Positions 43,048-50,834 of a stretch of DNA of 64,000 bases are shown here, piece after piece; within the stretch, counting starts at the first letter, position 1, and each line of letters begins with the position of its first letter. The stretch is from positions 496,001-560,000 of the forward strand of contig NZ_BBYF01000003.1 of NCBI RefSeq assembly GCF_001894745.1, in the 5' to 3' direction. The DNA comes from Paenibacillus sp. NAIST15-1 (GTDB taxonomy: Bacteria > Bacillota > Bacilli > Paenibacillales > Paenibacillaceae). The notes beneath the pieces were generated by a model that was given only the letters and a program-made list of their open reading frames with translations, was not told the origin of the DNA and made no database searches. Both the position numbers and the translations under genes were made by a program.

Positions 43048-43101
43048 CGTAACAACTCCCTTCCACTGGACAGTATACTGCCGGTTTATCAAGCATTGTG
43101 T

Positions 43102-43159
43102 ATCATACTTTACATATCATGCTTTACATATTTATGCTTTACATATTTATGCTTTACAT
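43102..43159. repeat. Four-copy tandem repeat, 14-15 bp unit
   Basis: Copies at 43102-43115 (ATCATACTTTACAT), 43116-43129 (ATCATGCTTTACAT), 43130-43144 and 43145-43159 (ATTTATGCTTTACAT twice, identical). It lies between the stop of the EPSP-synthase gene and the start of the CoA-binding protein gene, in the latter's promoter region. Confidence 0.85.
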
Positions 43160-43179
43160 CAAGCAAAACGTATCATGCA

Positions 43180-44487
43180 TTACGCATTCTCTTCGACCCA
43201 TTCTACTTGCGCTCCCAGCGCACGCAGGTGATCGAAATACTGCGGATACGACTTGGCAACATGGTGAGCATCCTTAATTCGAATCGGCTGCTCTGCACGC
43301 AAGCCAACCACCGTCAATGCCATAATAACACGATGATCGTAATGAGCGTTAATTTCTACGCCTCCTGTAACACCTTCAGGGCGTCCATGAACAATAATCT
43401 CTGCTTGACGCTCCTCCACATTCGCTCCAGCCTTGCGAAGTTCAGTGAGATAATCGGTGATACGATCACATTCTTTGTAGCGCAAATTCTCTACATTATA
43501 GAAGCGGGATGTACCTTCTGCGAACACCGCAGCAGCCACCATAGCGAGAACTGCATCCGTTGCGACGTCACCATCAATCTCAACGGCCTTCAGCTTGCGA
43601 TTCCCTTGGACTCGAACGACCGAATGCTCATGCTGCAGTGGTACTTCCATCATGCGGAGCACATCGACAATGGCTCGTTCTCCTTGCTTGCTGTCCTCAG
43701 TCAATCCGCGAATGATCACATCAGAATCAACGACAGCCGCTGCAGCAAGAACCGCTGCAGAGCCCGGATAGTCGCCTTGCACCGTATAGGTCTTCGCTTC
43801 ATATTGTTGGTTGCCGGCAATCTTGAAATACATCAGATCTTCTCTCGCCTCGATCCGAATGCCCGCTTCCGCAAGCACTTCAAGCGTCTGTCCAACGACA
43901 ACCTTCGATTTCAAATCATCTACTACTTCAATTTCACTGTCTTCCTCCAGCAATGGAGCCAAGAACAACAGCGAGCTTAAATACTGCGAACTCACATTGC
44001 CGGATACCTTGATTTTTCCTCCACGTGGTTTCCCACCGCGGATCGTAATCGGAAGTTTGCCTTCCCGATGCTCAATCGCTACGCCCATTTGTTCAAGTGC
44101 AGTAATCAAGTCGTCGTGTGGACGCTTCCCTAAGGAATCCGGATACGTATTAACAAACTTCACTTCCTCCAGCAGAGAGGCTGTGCCCATCAAGAAGCGC
44201 AATACCGCTCCTGCATTCCCTACATTCAGCTCATGGGAATTACTCAATGTTGGATGCTTACCGAAGCCGGTAATGACAATCTTCTCTTCGTCCTCAACCA
44301 GCTGGGCACCCAAATCACGGAGGCAGCGGCGCATCGCATCGCTGTCTTCACTGTGAGCTGGATAATAAATCGTGCTTGTCCCCTCTGCCAGTGCAGCTGC
44401 AAGAAGATAGCGTGTCGTATAGTTTTTCGAGGATAAGGCCTGAATATCTCCTTGCAGTTTTGGTGTTGATCGAACGATTACGTCCAT
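43180..44487 (-). CDS. aroA: Divergent EPSP synthase (3-phosphoshikimate 1-carboxyvinyltransferase)
   Basis: 435 aa, normal length. It joins PEP and shikimate-3-phosphate in aromatic amino acid synthesis. Compared with typical EPSPS, the N-terminal K-S motif is 'SSKNYTTRYLLAAALAEGTS' (Lys and Arg kept, Ser changed to Asn), and the PEP-site loop is 'VGNAGAVLRFLMG' (usually LGNAGTAxRP): Thr to Ala and Pro to Phe. Other regions fit: 'GKRPHDDLITALEQMG', 'VSGNVSSQYLSSLLFL', 'QGDYPGSAAVLAAAAV', 'ENLRYKECDRITDYLTELRK', 'HYDHRVIMAL'. This could be a naturally glyphosate-tolerant class or a paralogue with another role. aroK is 440 nt away, with rhodanese between. ATG at 44487, AAGGAG upstream. Confidence 0.85.
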   Translation of the reverse strand: MDVIVRSTPKLQGDIQALSSKNYTTRYLLAAALAEGTSTIYYPAHSEDSDAMRRCLRDLGAQLVEDEEKIVITGFGKHPTLSNSHELNVGNAGAVLRFLMGTASLLEEVKFVNTYPDSLGKRPHDDLITALEQMGVAIEHREGKLPITIRGGKPRGGKIKVSGNVSSQYLSSLLFLAPLLEEDSEIEVVDDLKSKVVVGQTLEVLAEAGIRIEAREDLMYFKIAGNQQYEAKTYTVQGDYPGSAAVLAAAAVVDSDVIIRGLTEDSKQGERAIVDVLRMMEVPLQHEHSVVRVQGNRKLKAVEIDGDVATDAVLAMVAAAVFAEGTSRFYNVENLRYKECDRITDYLTELRKAGANVEERQAEIIVHGRPEGVTGGVEINAHYDHRVIMALTVVGLRAEQPIRIKDAHHVAKSYPQYFDHLRALGAQVEWVEENA

Positions 44488-44568
44488 GCGCTTCCACTCC
44501 TTTATCTTTCAACGTATAATAACTCTTATCTCGAATGAATTCCAGATAAGAAAGGATGCCTAATCGTT

Positions 44569-44886
44569 ATGAATCCAATTGCTCAAATTGATGTGGCTGT
44601 GCTGAAACAACGCCTAGAACGCGGCGAAGCACTAAATTTAATAGATGTACGGGAAGATGAGGAAGTCGCTCACGGGATGATTCCCGGTGCCAAGCATATC
44701 CCCATGAATGAAATCCCAGATCGTCTCGACGAAATCGAGCGGACGGAAGAAATCATTTTCATTTGTCGAAGCGGATATCGCAGCGAACGAGTATGCGAAT
44801 ACTTGCAGCATATCGGCTTGGAGGGCTGTGTGAATATGGAAGGCGGAATGCTCGCCTGGAGTCAATTGGAGCACACCTCTAAATAA
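44569..44886 (+). CDS. Rhodanese-domain protein
   Basis: 105 aa, a single rhodanese domain. 'LIDVREDEEVAHGMIPGAKH' opens the domain; the active-site loop 'CRSGYRS' carries the persulfide cysteine, with the following 'RSERVCEYLQHIGLEGCVNM' and 'GGMLAWSQ'. Small single-domain members move sulfur between thiol carriers; the partner here is unknown. ATG at 44569 with AGAAAGGA upstream. Terminator at 44906-44932. Confidence 0.93.
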   Translation: MNPIAQIDVAVLKQRLERGEALNLIDVREDEEVAHGMIPGAKHIPMNEIPDRLDEIERTEEIIFICRSGYRSERVCEYLQHIGLEGCVNMEGGMLAWSQLEHTSK

Positions 44887-44905
44887 CGCCTCAAATAATC
44901 TGCAC

Positions 44906-44932
44906 GCCCCTCCTGCTAGGGGCTTTTATTCA
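44906..44932. terminator. Hairpin terminator between rhodanese and aroK
   Basis: Stem GCCCCT/AGGGGC (44906-44911 / 44918-44923) with loop CCTGCT and TTTTATT downstream. It sits between convergent genes. Confidence 0.8.
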
Positions 44933-45441
44933 CAATTGCCTTCGACCAGCTTACAAATGCGAGCAGCCAATTGCACAGCTGTCTCATGGTCGGTCAGAAC
45001 TGTTGTATGTGCAAAGTCATACAGTCCCTCGCGCTGCTGCATGAGCTTAGACACCTGTTCTTCCACATCGCCTTGAAGCAGAGGACGATTGCGATCCCGC
45101 TTCACACGCGACAGTATCGTCTCCTTGCTCGCTGCTAAATGCACGATGAAGCCTCCATCCCGCATCAGCTCTCGGTTGCTCTCCTGGAGGACAATGCCAC
45201 CGCCCGTTGCAATGACGTGCCTTGTCGGACTGTTCAATATTCCAGCTAGAACATGACTTTCTTGTTCTCGAAAATATACTTCTCCATCAGAGGCAAAGAT
45301 ATCAGGAATCGTACGGCCCTCTAGCGCGACCACAGCAGCATCCAAGTCTGCAAAGCTGCAGCCCAGCTTCTTGGCAACTTCTTGCCCAACCGTCGATTTC
45401 CCGGTGCCCATAAATCCGATTAAAATAATATGCTGCATCAT
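44926..45441 (-). CDS. aroK: Shikimate kinase
   Basis: 171 aa. It phosphorylates shikimate to shikimate-3-phosphate, the step before EPSP synthase. P-loop 'GFMGTGKST' (9-17), shikimate site 'FADLDAAV' (D34-like), 'EVYFREQES', 'VIATGGGIVL', the LID 'RDRNRPLLQGD'. The second Met is just after the first, so the start is 45441 or 45438. Stop lies within the terminator zone of the rhodanese gene. Confidence 0.95.
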   Translation of the reverse strand: MMQHIILIGFMGTGKSTVGQEVAKKLGCSFADLDAAVVALEGRTIPDIFASDGEVYFREQESHVLAGILNSPTRHVIATGGGIVLQESNRELMRDGGFIVHLAASKETILSRVKRDRNRPLLQGDVEEQVSKLMQQREGLYDFAHTTVLTDHETAVQLAARICKLVEGNCE

Positions 45442-45668
45442 TTCCAGCCTCGCTTCTCTAAGTCAAATGGCTCATCGTGAACGAGTAGGTCAGATGATGA
45501 CCAATATGACGGTAAACTTCCCACATGATACCACACGTTTCTTTTATTCGACAATGGTGATAGGTATAAAATGAAGAAGTTCAACATAAAGATGAATAAT
45601 AGCCCTGCCATCGTCAATGAAATTAAGTAATCGTCTAGTGCCATTTTTTATGTAGGAGTGAATGAGAC

Positions 45669-45986
45669 ATGCCCCAATTGCCTGTCCCAGAACCGCATCC
45701 ATCCAAATCGACCATTCAGCGCTCCACATCTGTTCGCCTGGCTCGTATTATGGATTCGAATCATCCATTGTGCAGGGAAGACATCGTATGGGCGCTCAAT
45801 GTAATTAAGCAGCAGCTCACAGATTATCCTGACAAGTGGGCTATGCTTGAGCCGAATCAATTGGTTCGCCGCTTCCATAGCTATGCCGAAATCTCTTCTC
45901 TGCTCGTGTACAGCAGCAGTTACGGACAAGAATCAGATCGGATTCGCAAATATTTGGCTGAACTTGTATCCGGTTTATATGAATGA
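45669..45986 (+). CDS. Hypothetical protein, 105 aa
   Basis: Soluble protein; not a family I recognise. Starts 'MPQLPVPEPHPSKSTIQRST', Pro/Ser/Thr-rich for about 20 residues, then a helical core 'RLARIMDSNHPLCREDIVWA' and 'DKWAMLEPNQLVRRFHSYAE'. GTAGGAG 9 nt before the ATG supports the start. Followed by a strong terminator. Between shikimate kinase and gndA. Confidence 0.65.
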   Translation: MPQLPVPEPHPSKSTIQRSTSVRLARIMDSNHPLCREDIVWALNVIKQQLTDYPDKWAMLEPNQLVRRFHSYAEISSLLVYSSSYGQESDRIRKYLAELVSGLYE

Positions 45987-46013
45987 ATGCGAATAATCAA
46001 CCGTACGCAAAAA

Positions 46014-46050
46014 CAACGCCGAGTCCTAAGCAGGCTCGGCGTTGTTTTTT
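46014..46050. terminator. Terminator between the 45669 gene and gndA
   Basis: Stem CAACGCCGAG/CTCGGCGTTG (46014-46044) then TTTTTT. A matching A run on the left makes it usable by gndA as well. Confidence 0.9.
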
Positions 46051-46058
46051 GATCTCTA

Positions 46059-47468
46059 TTATGACATCCAGTTGTAATGGAATGTTCCTTCTTTGTCTAC
46101 ACGCTTGAATGTATGCGCACCGAAGTAGTCGCGTTGTGCTTGCAGCAAGTTCGCTGGCAAGCGCTCTGTACGATAGCTGTCGAAGTAAGCAAGTGCACTT
46201 GCGAATCCTGGAACAGGAACGCCGTATGCAACCGCAGTGCTGATGACTTCGCGCCAAGCGTCTTGGTACGTTTCCACGATATTTTGGAAATATGGATCAA
46301 GCAGCAGATTCTTCAGCTCTGGTTCGCGGTCGTAAGCTTCTTTGATGTTCTGCAAGAAGCGGGAACGGATAATGCAGCCGCCGCGGAAGATCATTGCGAT
46401 CTCACCATAGCGAAGGTTCCAGTCAAACTCTTCGGAAGCCGCACGCATTTGTGCGAAGCCTTGCGCGTAAGATACGATCTTGGACGCGTACAAAGCCTTG
46501 CGGATGCTCTCGATGAATGCCTCCTTGTCTCCAGTGAATGCAGGGGTCTTCGGCCCTTTCAACACTTTGCTCGCTACAACGCGCTCGTCCTTCAATGCGG
46601 ACAAGAAGCGGGAGAATACGGATTCCGTAATCATAGACAATGGCACGCCAAGATCAAGCGCGCTTTGGCTTGTCCATTTGCCCGTACCTTTTTGACCGGC
46701 AGAGTCAAGAATGACATCAACCATTGGCTGGCCTGTTTCCTCATCGTACTTAGAGAAGATATCTGTTGTAATTTCAATCAGATAGCTGTCAAGCTCGCCT
46801 TTGTTCCATTCACCGAAGATGGAGTGAAGCTCCTCAGCACTTACACCCAATACATTCGTAAGCAAATGATAAGCTTCACAAATCAATTGCATGTCGCCAT
46901 ACTCGATGCCGTTGTGAACCATCTTAACATAGTGGCCAGCACCGTCCGGCCCAATATATGTACAGCAAGGGTCGCCGCCTACTTTTGCTGAAATGCTTGT
47001 CAAAATTGGCTCAACCAAGCGATAAGCACTCTCTTGGCCGCCAGGCATGATTGCAGGGCCTTTCAATGCGCCCTCTTCACCGCCGGATACGCCTGTTCCG
47101 ATGAAGCGGAAGCCCTTCTCTTCCAAGTACTTGCTGCGACGCTGTGTATCAGGGAAATGAGCGTTACCGCCATCAATAATAATATCGCCTTGATCCAAGT
47201 GTGGAAGCAACTGCTCAATCGTTGCATCTGTAGCTTGTCCAGCTTGTACCATAATCAAAATTTTACGTGGTGCTTCAAGAGATTGTACGAATTCCTCAAT
47301 GGAATATGTACCAGTCAGGTTCTTGCCTTCTGCTTCGGCAATGAGTGCATCTGTCTTCTCGCGGGAACGGTTGTATACCGATACTGTGAAGCCGCGGCTC
47401 TCGATGTTAAGCGCCAGGTTCTTACCCATTACGGCAAGGCCAATGACACCGATTTGATTGTTAGCCAT
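46059..47468 (-). CDS. gndA: 6-phosphogluconate dehydrogenase, decarboxylating
   Basis: 469 aa from the ATG at 47468. It oxidises 6-phosphogluconate to ribulose-5-phosphate with CO2 release in the pentose phosphate pathway. NAD(P)-binding '[20 protein letters not shown]' (split across the fingerprint GxxxMG), catalytic '[20 protein letters not shown]', '[20 protein letters not shown]' (catalytic Lys/Glu region), 'GTGKWT', and C-terminal '[20 protein letters not shown]'. The NADP-typical Arg-Ser pattern is 'NRSREKT'. Ribosome binding site GGGTGG is 10 nt upstream. Confidence 0.97.
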   Translation of the reverse strand: MANNQIGVIGLAVMGKNLALNIESRGFTVSVYNRSREKTDALIAEAEGKNLTGTYSIEEFVQSLEAPRKILIMVQAGQATDATIEQLLPHLDQGDIIIDGGNAHFPDTQRRSKYLEEKGFRFIGTGVSGGEEGALKGPAIMPGGQESAYRLVEPILTSISAKVGGDPCCTYIGPDGAGHYVKMVHNGIEYGDMQLICEAYHLLTNVLGVSAEELHSIFGEWNKGELDSYLIEITTDIFSKYDEETGQPMVDVILDSAGQKGTGKWTSQSALDLGVPLSMITESVFSRFLSALKDERVVASKVLKGPKTPAFTGDKEAFIESIRKALYASKIVSYAQGFAQMRAASEEFDWNLRYGEIAMIFRGGCIIRSRFLQNIKEAYDREPELKNLLLDPYFQNIVETYQDAWREVISTAVAYGVPVPGFASALAYFDSYRTERLPANLLQAQRDYFGAHTFKRVDKEGTFHYNWMS

Positions 47469-47614
47469 ATGGTTGTTCCACCCTTTATCCATAAATTTAT
47501 ATAGTTTGCATTACGCTTATTGTACAGCACAGCAAAACACCCTGCAACCATCTCGCCCTTGCAATTCATCCATACATTTGGCGGATGGGAGGGTGATTAA
47601 ACCATGAATAACAA

Positions 47615-48211
47615 TTACCATTCCAGCTGAATCATCTCGGAACGAAGCTCATTCAGCTTCTCTTTGCATCTCTCTATAACAGCTATTTTTTGCTCATTCA
47701 TCGCCTCAAACAGCTCCGCGAGCACATAATCCATTTCGAGCCGCAGCACACGCATACGCTGCTCTGCCCGATTGGATAAGAATGCCTGCATCATCTCCTC
47801 AGTAGTTACAATAGGCCTCTTCTGATACAATACGCGCTGCTTCGGCCCTATGACCTCAACCAGACGAATTCGTTCGCCGAACAAAATATTCTCGATAAAA
47901 ATCTGTCTATCTTTGAACCGTTTGACGACCGCATGCCCGCGTGAATCGCCGATCAGTTTTTCCATAAAGTCAGCCAGCTTCTCATCCCGAATCGTATAGT
48001 CGCCGACAATTTTGTAGCGCTGCTCCATACGTTGGAACCGAAGTTTGACCAACTTCCTTCCTGTTCGGATAGATACGATAAATAGCGATTCATTTTCACT
48101 CCAATACAAGGAATAACCTTCTTGTATAAGATCACGGATGAGGTTCTGGATTTGCCGACGGTCAAAGCGTAGCTCCAGGTTGCAGTATTCCACCTCGTCG
48201 CTGCGATTCAC
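47615..48211 (-). CDS. Conserved hypothetical protein, 198 aa
   Basis: Starts with GTG at 48211, with AAGGAGGG 6 nt upstream. Soluble and highly charged. N-terminal half is alpha/beta ('NLELRFDRRQIQNLIRDLIQ', 'SIRTGRKLVKLRFQRMEQRY'), the C-terminal third is a long helix ('AEQRMRVLRLEMDYVLAELF', 'NEQKIAVIERCKEKLNEL'), perhaps coiled-coil. No motif I recognise. Found between gndA and yktB on the opposite strand to yktB. It seems real from its ribosome binding site and coherent composition. Confidence 0.7.
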   Translation of the reverse strand: MNRSDEVEYCNLELRFDRRQIQNLIRDLIQEGYSLYWSENESLFIVSIRTGRKLVKLRFQRMEQRYKIVGDYTIRDEKLADFMEKLIGDSRGHAVVKRFKDRQIFIENILFGERIRLVEVIGPKQRVLYQKRPIVTTEEMMQAFLSNRAEQRMRVLRLEMDYVLAELFEAMNEQKIAVIERCKEKLNELRSEMIQLEW

Positions 48212-48323
48212 GGCAATCCCTCCTTACCTTGTCGTATACTCCATCATATGATTCATCAACTTGGATTATTGACTGGATTTCCAAACAAGAGGCTTGTTCC
48301 ATCAAAATATAATAATTATAATT

Positions 48324-48338
48324 TGATAAACATTCTCA
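48324..48338 (+). promoter_or_regulatory. Fur-like 7-1-7 element upstream of yktB
   Basis: TGATAAA-C-ATTCTCA matches TGATAAT-N-ATTATCA at 12 of 14 positions. It lies 12 bp before a -10-like TATACT (48350-48355), and about 160 bp before the yktB start. A chance hit in this AT-rich stretch cannot be excluded. Confidence 0.35.
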
Positions 48339-48497
48339 ATATATTATGATATACTGAGTGGGTGACTGCTTGTTCGACACAGGCAACATGCACGGATTAC
48401 TTGATGTTTAAATTCCCGAGCGAGTAAGTAAGTGAGTTTCGATAACTTCTGTACCAGCTCGTGTATAGATGACAACAGCTTAGAAAGGAAGAGATGA

Positions 48498-49127
48498 ATG
48501 ACGTTTTCTGGATTTTCTCCTTCAGATTTTGAAACCTTTACAATTGAGGGGCTTGATGCCCGTATGGAGGCCATCCGTGATCGTATTCAACCGAAATTCC
48601 GCATCATTGGAGAACAGCTAATTAGTGATGTAGCGATGCAAAGCGGAACTGAAATGTTCCTCCATATTGCGAAGCATGCTCGTCGTACGGTTAATCCGCC
48701 GAAGGATACATGGCTTGCCATTGGGCCGAACAAACGCGGATACAAATCCCTTCCCCATTTCCAGGTTGGCTTGTTCGATGATCATGTCTTTATTTGGCTG
48801 GCTTTCATTTATGAGGTGGCGAACAAGCGCAACATTGCGCAGGCGATGCTTGATGACCAAAAACAACTTAGAAGCATCATCCCTAATAATTATGTATTGT
48901 CCATGGATCATATGAAGAAAGACGCCGACCAAATCGGAGATCTGAGTGAGACGGAGATGGCTGACAAGCTTACCCGCTTCCGGGATATCAAGTCGGCAGA
49001 ATGGCTGGTTGGACGCCACGTTCCGATGAATGATCCACTGCTGCAGAACGGTGAGGCCTTTATGGAGCTTGCTAGGCAGACGTTCACGACGTTAATGCCA
49101 CTGTACCGGTTGGCTGTCGAAGCTTAA
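48498..49127 (+). CDS. yktB: YktB family protein (DUF1054)
   Basis: 209 aa, family-typical. Begins 'MTFSGFSPSDFETFTIEGLD', with 'DTWLAIGPNKRGYKSLPHFQ' and 'HVFIWLAFIYEVANKRNIAQ', all strong YktB/DUF1054 features. Cytosolic; function not established. GAAAGGAAGAG precedes the ATG. The MITE-like repeat begins right after the stop codon. Confidence 0.93.
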   Translation: MTFSGFSPSDFETFTIEGLDARMEAIRDRIQPKFRIIGEQLISDVAMQSGTEMFLHIAKHARRTVNPPKDTWLAIGPNKRGYKSLPHFQVGLFDDHVFIWLAFIYEVANKRNIAQAMLDDQKQLRSIIPNNYVLSMDHMKKDADQIGDLSETEMADKLTRFRDIKSAEWLVGRHVPMNDPLLQNGEAFMELARQTFTTLMPLYRLAVEA

Positions 49128-49128
49128 T

Positions 49129-49371
49129 TAACGTCATATAGAGGTTGTTCAAAAAGTCCACTTTTGATCACGAAGTAAATCATGAAGTGGACTCGGCATC
49201 GAAACTTGAATTCAGCCGGGCCTTCCGGTGCTCACGTACCCAAAACGTACGCTCCGCTCCTCAGGCCCTAGCTTCATCCAACTGAGGCGTTTTGAAAAAA
49301 CGCACATCGGAAGCATAAGCTTCGGTGCTGAAAACCGACCTTTTTGAACACGCACATATAACGTCATATAG
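49129..49371. repeat. MITE-like structured repeat flanked by 13-bp direct repeats
   Basis: TAACGTCATATAG occurs at 49129-49141 and again at 49359-49371, as expected for a target duplication. The 217 bases between begin with AGGTTGTTCAAAAAGTCC and end with GACCTTTTTGAACACGC, so the ends share an 11-bp inverted repeat (TGTTCAAAAAG). Inside are several stems: GTCCACTT/AAGTGGAC, CGTAC/GTACG around CCAAAA, GCGTTTT/AAAAACGC, and GAAGC/GCTTC. No protein is coded. Confidence 0.75.
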
Positions 49372-49383
49372 TGACACTCAACA

Positions 49384-49434
49384 AAAAACTGCGCTCAGCG
49401 ATTACGTAACCAGCAATCGCCAAGCGCAGTTTTT
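49384..49434. terminator. Terminator between yktB/MITE and the MFS gene
   Basis: Stem AAAAACTGCGCT/AGCGCAGTTTTT (49384-49395 / 49423-49434) with a second inner pairing GCGATT/AATCGC. Symmetric A/T tails make it bidirectional. Confidence 0.9.
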
Positions 49435-49448
49435 GCACATGTTCTTGT

Positions 49449-50627
49449 TTATGCAGTTGTGTTCGCGGCCGTCTGATTTCGATCCAGCACAGCAAAGCGG
49501 ATGAGAAGCCAAATCGCAGCAACACATAAGACTGCTCCGATTATGTAAGGAAGATTCATGTTCCATCCGAACAGACCCGTGGCAAGCAGCGGCCCTGTAA
49601 TACGGCCAAAGCTGTCCATCGAAGAATTCAAACCTGAAGCAACACCCTGGCTAACCGTCGTCTTCTGTGTGATCAATGAAGTTACACACGGGCGGATCAA
49701 GGCATTGCCGATACCGAACACGCATAAGTAAATGGTTGCGTCGACAACACTTGAGGACAACAAGAGCAGCAAAAATCCTGCAGCAGATATAATCAGACCT
49801 ACCGCAATCGCCTTCTTCTCTCCTCCACTCTTGATGTAGCGTCTTACAACCCCACCTTGAACAAGCGCACCTGAAAGGCCACAGAAGAAGAACATGTATC
49901 CGATCTGCTCCTCTGTAATTCCTGGGATTCTAGCTGCTTCAAAATACAATAGTGTCGCTTCCAATCCTGCCAGCGTAAAGGTAACAAAGAAGGACAATAC
50001 ATACAAATACTTCATTCGTCCCGTAAAGGCTGTCCAGCGTGAAGGAGCCGATTCGAGGCTTCCCTTGCGCTCCTCAGGAGTCAGCGATTCCTTAAGTAAT
50101 ACGAAGCCTAGCACGCATGTGATAAATGTCAATGCTGAAGCTGCAAAAAAGGGCGTATTATAACCGTATCTGCTTAAAATACCGCCAAAGGCTGGCCCAA
50201 ATGTAAAACCTAGCCCAATCGACATTCCAACAAAGGCCATACCCTTCGTGCGTTGCTCAGGTGTCGTGATATCGGCGACGTAGGCAACAATAACTGAAGC
50301 TACAGCACCAGAGAAGATGCCTCCCAATGCGCGGGAAACATACATCATCCAAAGCTCACCATTCGCTAATCCGAACAGCAGATAACTTATACTGAACCCG
50401 AGAGTCCCGATAAGGATGATGGGACGCCGACCAACCTTCTCCGACAATGCTCCCCATATTGGAGACACCACGAACGCAATTAATGAATAGATCGAGAGCA
50501 TAAGCCCCAAATGAAATTCATTGGCGCCTGCATTCGTTATCATTCGAGGCAGAACCGGAATCACGATACCGAAGCCAATGAACACCATCATCAGCATGAA
50601 CATGACAACGGACATTTTCTTTTTCAT
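49449..50627 (-). CDS. MFS multidrug efflux transporter (Bmr/Blt/NorA-like)
   Basis: 392 aa from the ATG at 50627 (GGAGGG 8 nt upstream; the frame continues up to 50705 without a ribosome binding site). Twelve membrane segments. Motif A-like 'GALSEKVGRRPIILIG' in loop 2-3 and motif C-like 'GLGFTFGPAFGGIL' in TM5 mark a drug:H+ antiporter of the DHA1/12-TMS family. Substrate not determined. No regulator of MerR or TetR type lies next to it. Confidence 0.92.
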   Translation of the reverse strand: MKKKMSVVMFMLMMVFIGFGIVIPVLPRMITNAGANEFHLGLMLSIYSLIAFVVSPIWGALSEKVGRRPIILIGTLGFSISYLLFGLANGELWMMYVSRALGGIFSGAVASVIVAYVADITTPEQRTKGMAFVGMSIGLGFTFGPAFGGILSRYGYNTPFFAASALTFITCVLGFVLLKESLTPEERKGSLESAPSRWTAFTGRMKYLYVLSFFVTFTLAGLEATLLYFEAARIPGITEEQIGYMFFFCGLSGALVQGGVVRRYIKSGGEKKAIAVGLIISAAGFLLLLLSSSVVDATIYLCVFGIGNALIRPCVTSLITQKTTVSQGVASGLNSSMDSFGRITGPLLATGLFGWNMNLPYIIGAVLCVAAIWLLIRFAVLDRNQTAANTTA

Positions 50628-50834
50628 GACAATTCCCTCCGATATGTACATCCTATCACACCATACCTTGAAACAAAAATGAATAAAGTGCGAATACTTA
50701 TTCATGCTCCCCCCTTACTATAGAGGAAAAAGATCTTGCATTCCGGGTCGTTTTTGTTAAACTAAACCTTGTTTGCGCAGGACACGCCATGCGCAGCTTA
50801 GTAGATTGCCAACATGAAAGGTTGTGATACGGCG

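Noticed and set aside
43102-43159. Tandem repeat as a CRISPR array
   Set aside because: Units are contiguous with no spacers and too short.
43180-44487. EPSP synthase frame as MurA
   Set aside because: Shikimate-3-phosphate site motifs and neighbouring aroK favour AroA; the MurA Cys loop is absent.
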